Shown here piece after piece: positions 6,463 to 8,597 of a stretch of DNA of 8,597 nucleotides (within the stretch, counting starts at the first letter, position 1; every line of letters begins with the position of its first letter). Both the position numbers and the translations under genes were made by a program. Source of the DNA: Cloacimonetes bacterium UBA5210 (GTDB taxonomy: Bacteria > Cloacimonadota > Cloacimonadia > Cloacimonadales > Cloacimonadaceae); contig DHVK01000057.1 of NCBI GenBank assembly GCA_002412625.1, positions 1 to 8,597 of the forward strand, written 5' to 3'. The notes under the pieces are model-generated. The model saw only the letters and a list, made by a program, of their open reading frames with translations. It was not told the origin of the DNA and did not search any database.

Positions 6463-6918
6463 TTAAACCTCCCCGCCAAAGATAACCATCAGGATTAGTC
6501 TCACCAAGACCGCGGCAATACCCATCGTTGAAAGGGTCTTCCAGAAGCCTTGACGCTCGAACCAGTTGGCAATCAAACCGGGGATAATGTATCCGATGGA
6601 TTGCATCTGCAACTGATGAATAGTAAGCTCGTGAAACACCAAAAGCCGTGAAGACCAGCCGAGGATGAATCCGATCAGGATGCTCAGCACCATTCTCCGT
6701 TTGCCAAAAAGCAGTGTGAACTGCCCCACCAGGCGGATGATCCCCCAGGTAAGCAAACTGATGATCAGGGTGCCCAGGATTTGCATGGGTTTGTCCAGGT
6801 GGAGCGCGATATAACCGGGGACGACGATGCCTCCCGCGGATGCTCCCAATAATTCCGAAAATATCAGACTGATGATAACGCCGAGTCCTACTGCGGCTTG
6901 TACGATTGCATCAACCAC
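6463..6918 (-). CDS. pgsC: Poly-gamma-glutamate synthase membrane subunit PgsC (CapC)
   Basis: This 151-residue integral inner-membrane protein is close to the family length of about 150. PgsC works with PgsB in ATP-dependent PGA polymerisation. Hydrophobic segments lie at about 5-20, 28-40, 46-63, 76-90, 104-118 and 130-147. Two matching signatures, SAGGIVVPGY (27-36) and GYIIPGLIANWFERQG (109-124), are the family's paired P-G turns. A basic loop with KRR is at 73-75. The start is GTG at 6918, 6 nt after AAGGAG, and it overlaps the pgsB stop by 8 nt. Its TAA is 1 nt from the pgsW ATG. This tight overlap is typical of subunits made in fixed proportion. Confidence 0.95.
   Translation of the reverse strand: MVDAIVQAAVGLGVIISLIFSELLGASAGGIVVPGYIALHLDKPMQILGTLIISLLTWGIIRLVGQFTLLFGKRRMVLSILIGFILGWSSRLLVFHELTIHQLQMQSIGYIIPGLIANWFERQGFWKTLSTMGIAAVLVRLILMVIFGGEV
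6468..6474 (-). promoter_or_regulatory. Strong ribosome binding site of pgsW
   Basis: GGGGAGG on the minus strand lies inside the last codons of pgsC, 6 nt before the ATG at 6461. It selects this start over the in-frame ATG at 6479, which lies upstream of this site. Confidence 0.75.
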
Positions 6919-8104
6919 GACCAGCTCCTTTATGTGCTTTTGGTATTTTATGTTTAAAATGTGCTACGATTTGAGCGCCGTATTTGAATTCGCCGGCGAT
7001 GTTTCCGATTCCCAATACGTGGGATTCTTTCTTGGTCAGCTGCCAAACCTTTTGATAGACTTCCTCGGTGAGCGGTTGTCCCAGGGCAAACAGCCGATCT
7101 TTGCGCACACCGTGGCTCAGCGCGTAGTCTTCCACCTTTTCCGGGATTTCGCCGGTGAGCAGCAGATAATCGTACTCCACTTCTGCCAAGGCGTCGATCA
7201 ATTGCTGAGAGCGGAACAAACGATCCGCGCGCGAGTTCAGGATGATGATCCGCTCCGCTCCGCTCAGCTTTCCGGTGACCATGTTGATGATGAAAACCGT
7301 GGATTCCGGATCATTGGCGGCAAAAACATTGTAGAAATGAATCGATTTTCCCCGGTCTTCCACCTGGTATTTCTTCAAAGCCCCGGGATCCGGATGAGCT
7401 GCCTGCATGCCGGACATCGCCACAGCCCTGGGGACTCCGGCTTCGGCGCAAACTGCCAGCGCGAGCTGAACATTGTCCTTGTGCTCAATATAGCGAAATT
7501 TGCTCAATTCTTCGTCGGTGACATCCGTGGGGACGATCTTGTGGATCTTCGTCCTACGGCTGTCCGCCACTTTCTTCAGGATGGAAAACTGGTTGATCTC
7601 GGATGTATAGCAAACCCCGTTTTTGGGGATAGAATTTGCCAGGCTCATGGTAACGCTTTGCACGGTGCTGCCCATCAAGTCCAAATGGTCCGGACGGCTG
7701 TTCGTGATCACCGAGATGGTGCTTTTCACAAATTTACGTTCGGTGATCCACTGAAACACCGGGTTCACCGCCATGCACTCCACCACGATTGCATCCGGCT
7801 TAATCGTCGCCGCGTAACGGAAGATATACTTCTGCTCGATGATGTTTGCGCCCTGCAAACGGATGATTGCGGCTTCCCTGCCATCGGGCAGGACTACCCT
7901 GGGCAAGGTGCCGGTAATCTTGGCTATGGTTTTCTTGCCTCCGGCACGCAAGCCGGCGGCTATCAAGCGCGTTACACTGGATTTTCCCCTGGTCCCATTC
8001 ACATGGATGCGGATCGGTATGCTCGCAACGTTACGGCTGTGCCGGCGATACTCCCAAGCCCAATACAGAATCAGGATCAGAGTCGCAATGAATAATATCG
8101 TCAT
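6911..8104 (-). CDS. pgsB: Poly-gamma-glutamate synthase amide ligase PgsB (CapB)
   Basis: This ATP-dependent amide ligase of 397 residues (family about 390-400) is related to Mur ligases and joins glutamate through gamma-carboxyl amide bonds. Residues 2-17 are an N-terminal membrane anchor, followed by the basic EYRRHSRN. The P-loop is HVNGTRGKSSVTRLI (34-48). Further ligase blocks are VVECMAVNP (107-115), NSRPDHLDLMG (135-145, the DHLD block of the superfamily), EHKDNVQLAL (207-216), NDPEST (264-269), LNSRADRLFRSQQ (289-301) and GIGNIAG (365-371). GAGG lies 6 nt before the ATG. It is the first gene of the operon, behind a plausible promoter at 8150-8178. The key nucleotide-binding residues I can check are present, so it should be active. 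Confidence 0.97.
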   Translation of the reverse strand: MTILFIATLILILYWAWEYRRHSRNVASIPIRIHVNGTRGKSSVTRLIAAGLRAGGKKTIAKITGTLPRVVLPDGREAAIIRLQGANIIEQKYIFRYAATIKPDAIVVECMAVNPVFQWITERKFVKSTISVITNSRPDHLDLMGSTVQSVTMSLANSIPKNGVCYTSEINQFSILKKVADSRRTKIHKIVPTDVTDEELSKFRYIEHKDNVQLALAVCAEAGVPRAVAMSGMQAAHPDPGALKKYQVEDRGKSIHFYNVFAANDPESTVFIINMVTGKLSGAERIIILNSRADRLFRSQQLIDALAEVEYDYLLLTGEIPEKVEDYALSHGVRKDRLFALGQPLTEEVYQKVWQLTKKESHVLGIGNIAGEFKYGAQIVAHFKHKIPKAHKGAGRG

Positions 8105-8149
8105 CTATTTCCTCATGGTTTCCAAAATCTATTTCTCGATGTGGACGCA

Positions 8150-8178
8150 ACTATAACCCTTGTTTAGTCCACTGATAA
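8150..8178 (-). promoter_or_regulatory. Predicted promoter of the pgs operon
   Basis: Read on the minus strand, TTATCA (8178-8173, 4 of 6 matches to TTGACA) is followed after exactly 17 nt by TATAGT (8155-8150, 5 of 6 matches to TATAAT). Transcription would start near 8143 and give a leader of about 40 nt before pgsB. The palindrome block lies upstream of it. This is a consensus match only. Confidence 0.35.
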
Positions 8179-8257
8179 TGCTATGTGCAATATCCATTCC
8201 AGTAATTGCTAAAATAGCGGTTTCCGCTGATGAATGGATGTTTTTGTGGAAATTTCT

Positions 8258-8420
8258 CCCCGTGCCGTAGCTTTCCGAAGCTACGAGATCGTTGTAACGT
8301 AGCTTTCCGAAGCTACGAGTCACCCTTTCGGAGGATCGGAATCCTCCGCTACCAAATCCCCGTACCGTAGCTTTCCGAAGCTACGAGATCATTGTAACGT
8401 AGCTTTCCGAAGCTACGAAA
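8258..8420. repeat. REP-like palindrome block with 100-nt-offset duplication
   Basis: A 20-nt palindrome, an 8-bp stem CGTAGCTT/AAGCTACG around a TCCG loop, occurs four times: 8266-8285, 8298-8317, 8366-8385 and 8398-8417. Copies come in pairs 32 nt apart. The pair at 8258-8318 recurs at 8358-8418, an exact 100-nt offset, with only two differences (8264 G/A and 8291 G/A). The stems are perfect in all four copies. This pattern fits repetitive extragenic palindromes; I do not see the clustered long spacers of a CRISPR. Confidence 0.85.
8329..8348. repeat. Fifth palindrome, different stem but complementary loop
   Basis: CGGAGGAT (8329-8336) pairs with ATCCTCCG (8341-8348) around a CGGA loop. 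The architecture matches the four neighbouring palindromes (8-bp stem, 4-nt loop), but the stem sequence differs and the loop is the reverse complement of theirs, so it belongs to the same structural class in opposite orientation. Confidence 0.8.
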
Positions 8421-8585
8421 GCCCCATACCGCAGCACCAAATAACCAAGCACCAAAAAAACCGCCCCCTCGAAAATACCCCCCAACTAATTTTAACTGCA
8501 CCTTAAACCCCGAAACAAACAAACCGCAAAACCGAGATAGCCGTTATTCCATACTCTTCGGCAATATGGCCTTTGGCGGGTACTC

Positions 8586-8597
8586 GACAGAAAAACG
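8586..8597 (-). repeat. Right copy of 12-nt inverted repeat shared by both window ends
   Basis: GACAGAAAAACG is the reverse complement of 11-22 and ends exactly at the window boundary. Beyond these 12 nt the two ends do not match. Confidence 0.5.

Larger units (their letters stand above)
8105..8597. other. Right-end non-coding stretch upstream of the pgs operon
   Basis: There is no gene I can support in these 493 nt. From the operon outward it holds a likely promoter (8150-8178), a block of palindromes (8258-8417), a strongly A/C-skewed tract (8431-8530) and the right end. Short minus-strand frames stay open at the right edge, for example one ending at a TAA at 8494-8492, but nothing distinguishes them from chance. 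Confidence 0.6.

Noticed and set aside
6827..8095. Long plus-strand open frame (422 codons) opposite pgsB
   Set aside because: It lies almost wholly antisense to pgsB, which has unmistakable ligase motifs. The antisense product is rich in His/Gln/Arg with no domain I know and no supporting ribosome binding site.
8105..8116. Three-codon upstream frame (ATG AGG AAA TAG) whose stop abuts the pgsB ATG
   Set aside because: It includes the pgsB ribosome binding site and most likely arises from it. It has no room for its own site.
8129..8323. Minus-strand frame of 64 codons upstream of pgsB
   Set aside because: Its first part is a translation of the palindromic repeat and its last part crosses the predicted promoter. 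Repeats of this kind often create spurious frames.
8258..8420. CRISPR array
   Set aside because: The repeats are 20-nt perfect palindromes at alternating short gaps, and the interval itself is duplicated. There are no distinct spacers of equal length and no cas gene in the window.
8492..8596. Minus-strand edge frame ending in a GFAVCLFRG-like tail, considered as the end of a formylglycine-generating-enzyme-like or retroelement-diversified protein
   Set aside because: Only 34 codons are visible, other minus frames are also open nearby, and the resemblance to a G-F-R-V ending is too short to support a call. The A/C-skewed composition could produce it by chance.

Overview
The window most likely comes from a Gram-negative, diderm bacterium of the FCB superphylum, and Cloacimonadota is my best guess. 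The evidence is a secreted protein with a type IX secretion (T9SS) sorting tail, an outer-membrane beta-barrel ending in Phe, and poly-gamma-glutamate (PGA) genes of the PgsB/PgsC/PgsW kind. The lineage is inferred from gene content and style, not from a marker gene. The odd length, together with a 12-nt inverted match between the two ends, suggests a complete metagenomic contig broken at a repeat.

Layout. Positions 1-584 contain no gene I can defend. They hold a cluster of three stem-loops (247-316) and a plausible promoter (441-467). A plus-strand gene (585-1925) encodes a secreted protein of degenerate aromatic/Asp-rich repeats with a T9SS type A C-terminal domain. It ends at a strong intrinsic terminator (1949-1976) that also lies just past the end of the converging operon.

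From 8104 down to 2005, seven tightly packed minus-strand genes form what looks like one operon: pgsB (amide ligase), pgsC (membrane subunit), pgsW (membrane-anchored PGA system protein), an exported protein with two similar halves, an outer-membrane beta-barrel protein, a small protein with a polyacidic tail, and gpsA (glycerol-3-phosphate dehydrogenase). Junctions range from an 8-nt overlap to gaps of about 15 nt, or 100 nt at one gene if its later start is used.

The simplest reading is a Gram-negative PGA capsule or polymer locus. PgsB and PgsC polymerise glutamate at the inner membrane, PgsW works with them at the membrane, and the two exported proteins are candidates for carrying the polymer across, or anchoring it in, the outer membrane. 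The export role is inference. The last two genes have no obvious link and may simply be co-transcribed.

The right end (8105-8597) has no supportable gene. It holds a likely pgs promoter, a 100-nt-offset duplication carrying four copies of a 20-nt palindrome plus a related fifth palindrome (REP-like), and a strongly A/C-skewed tract.
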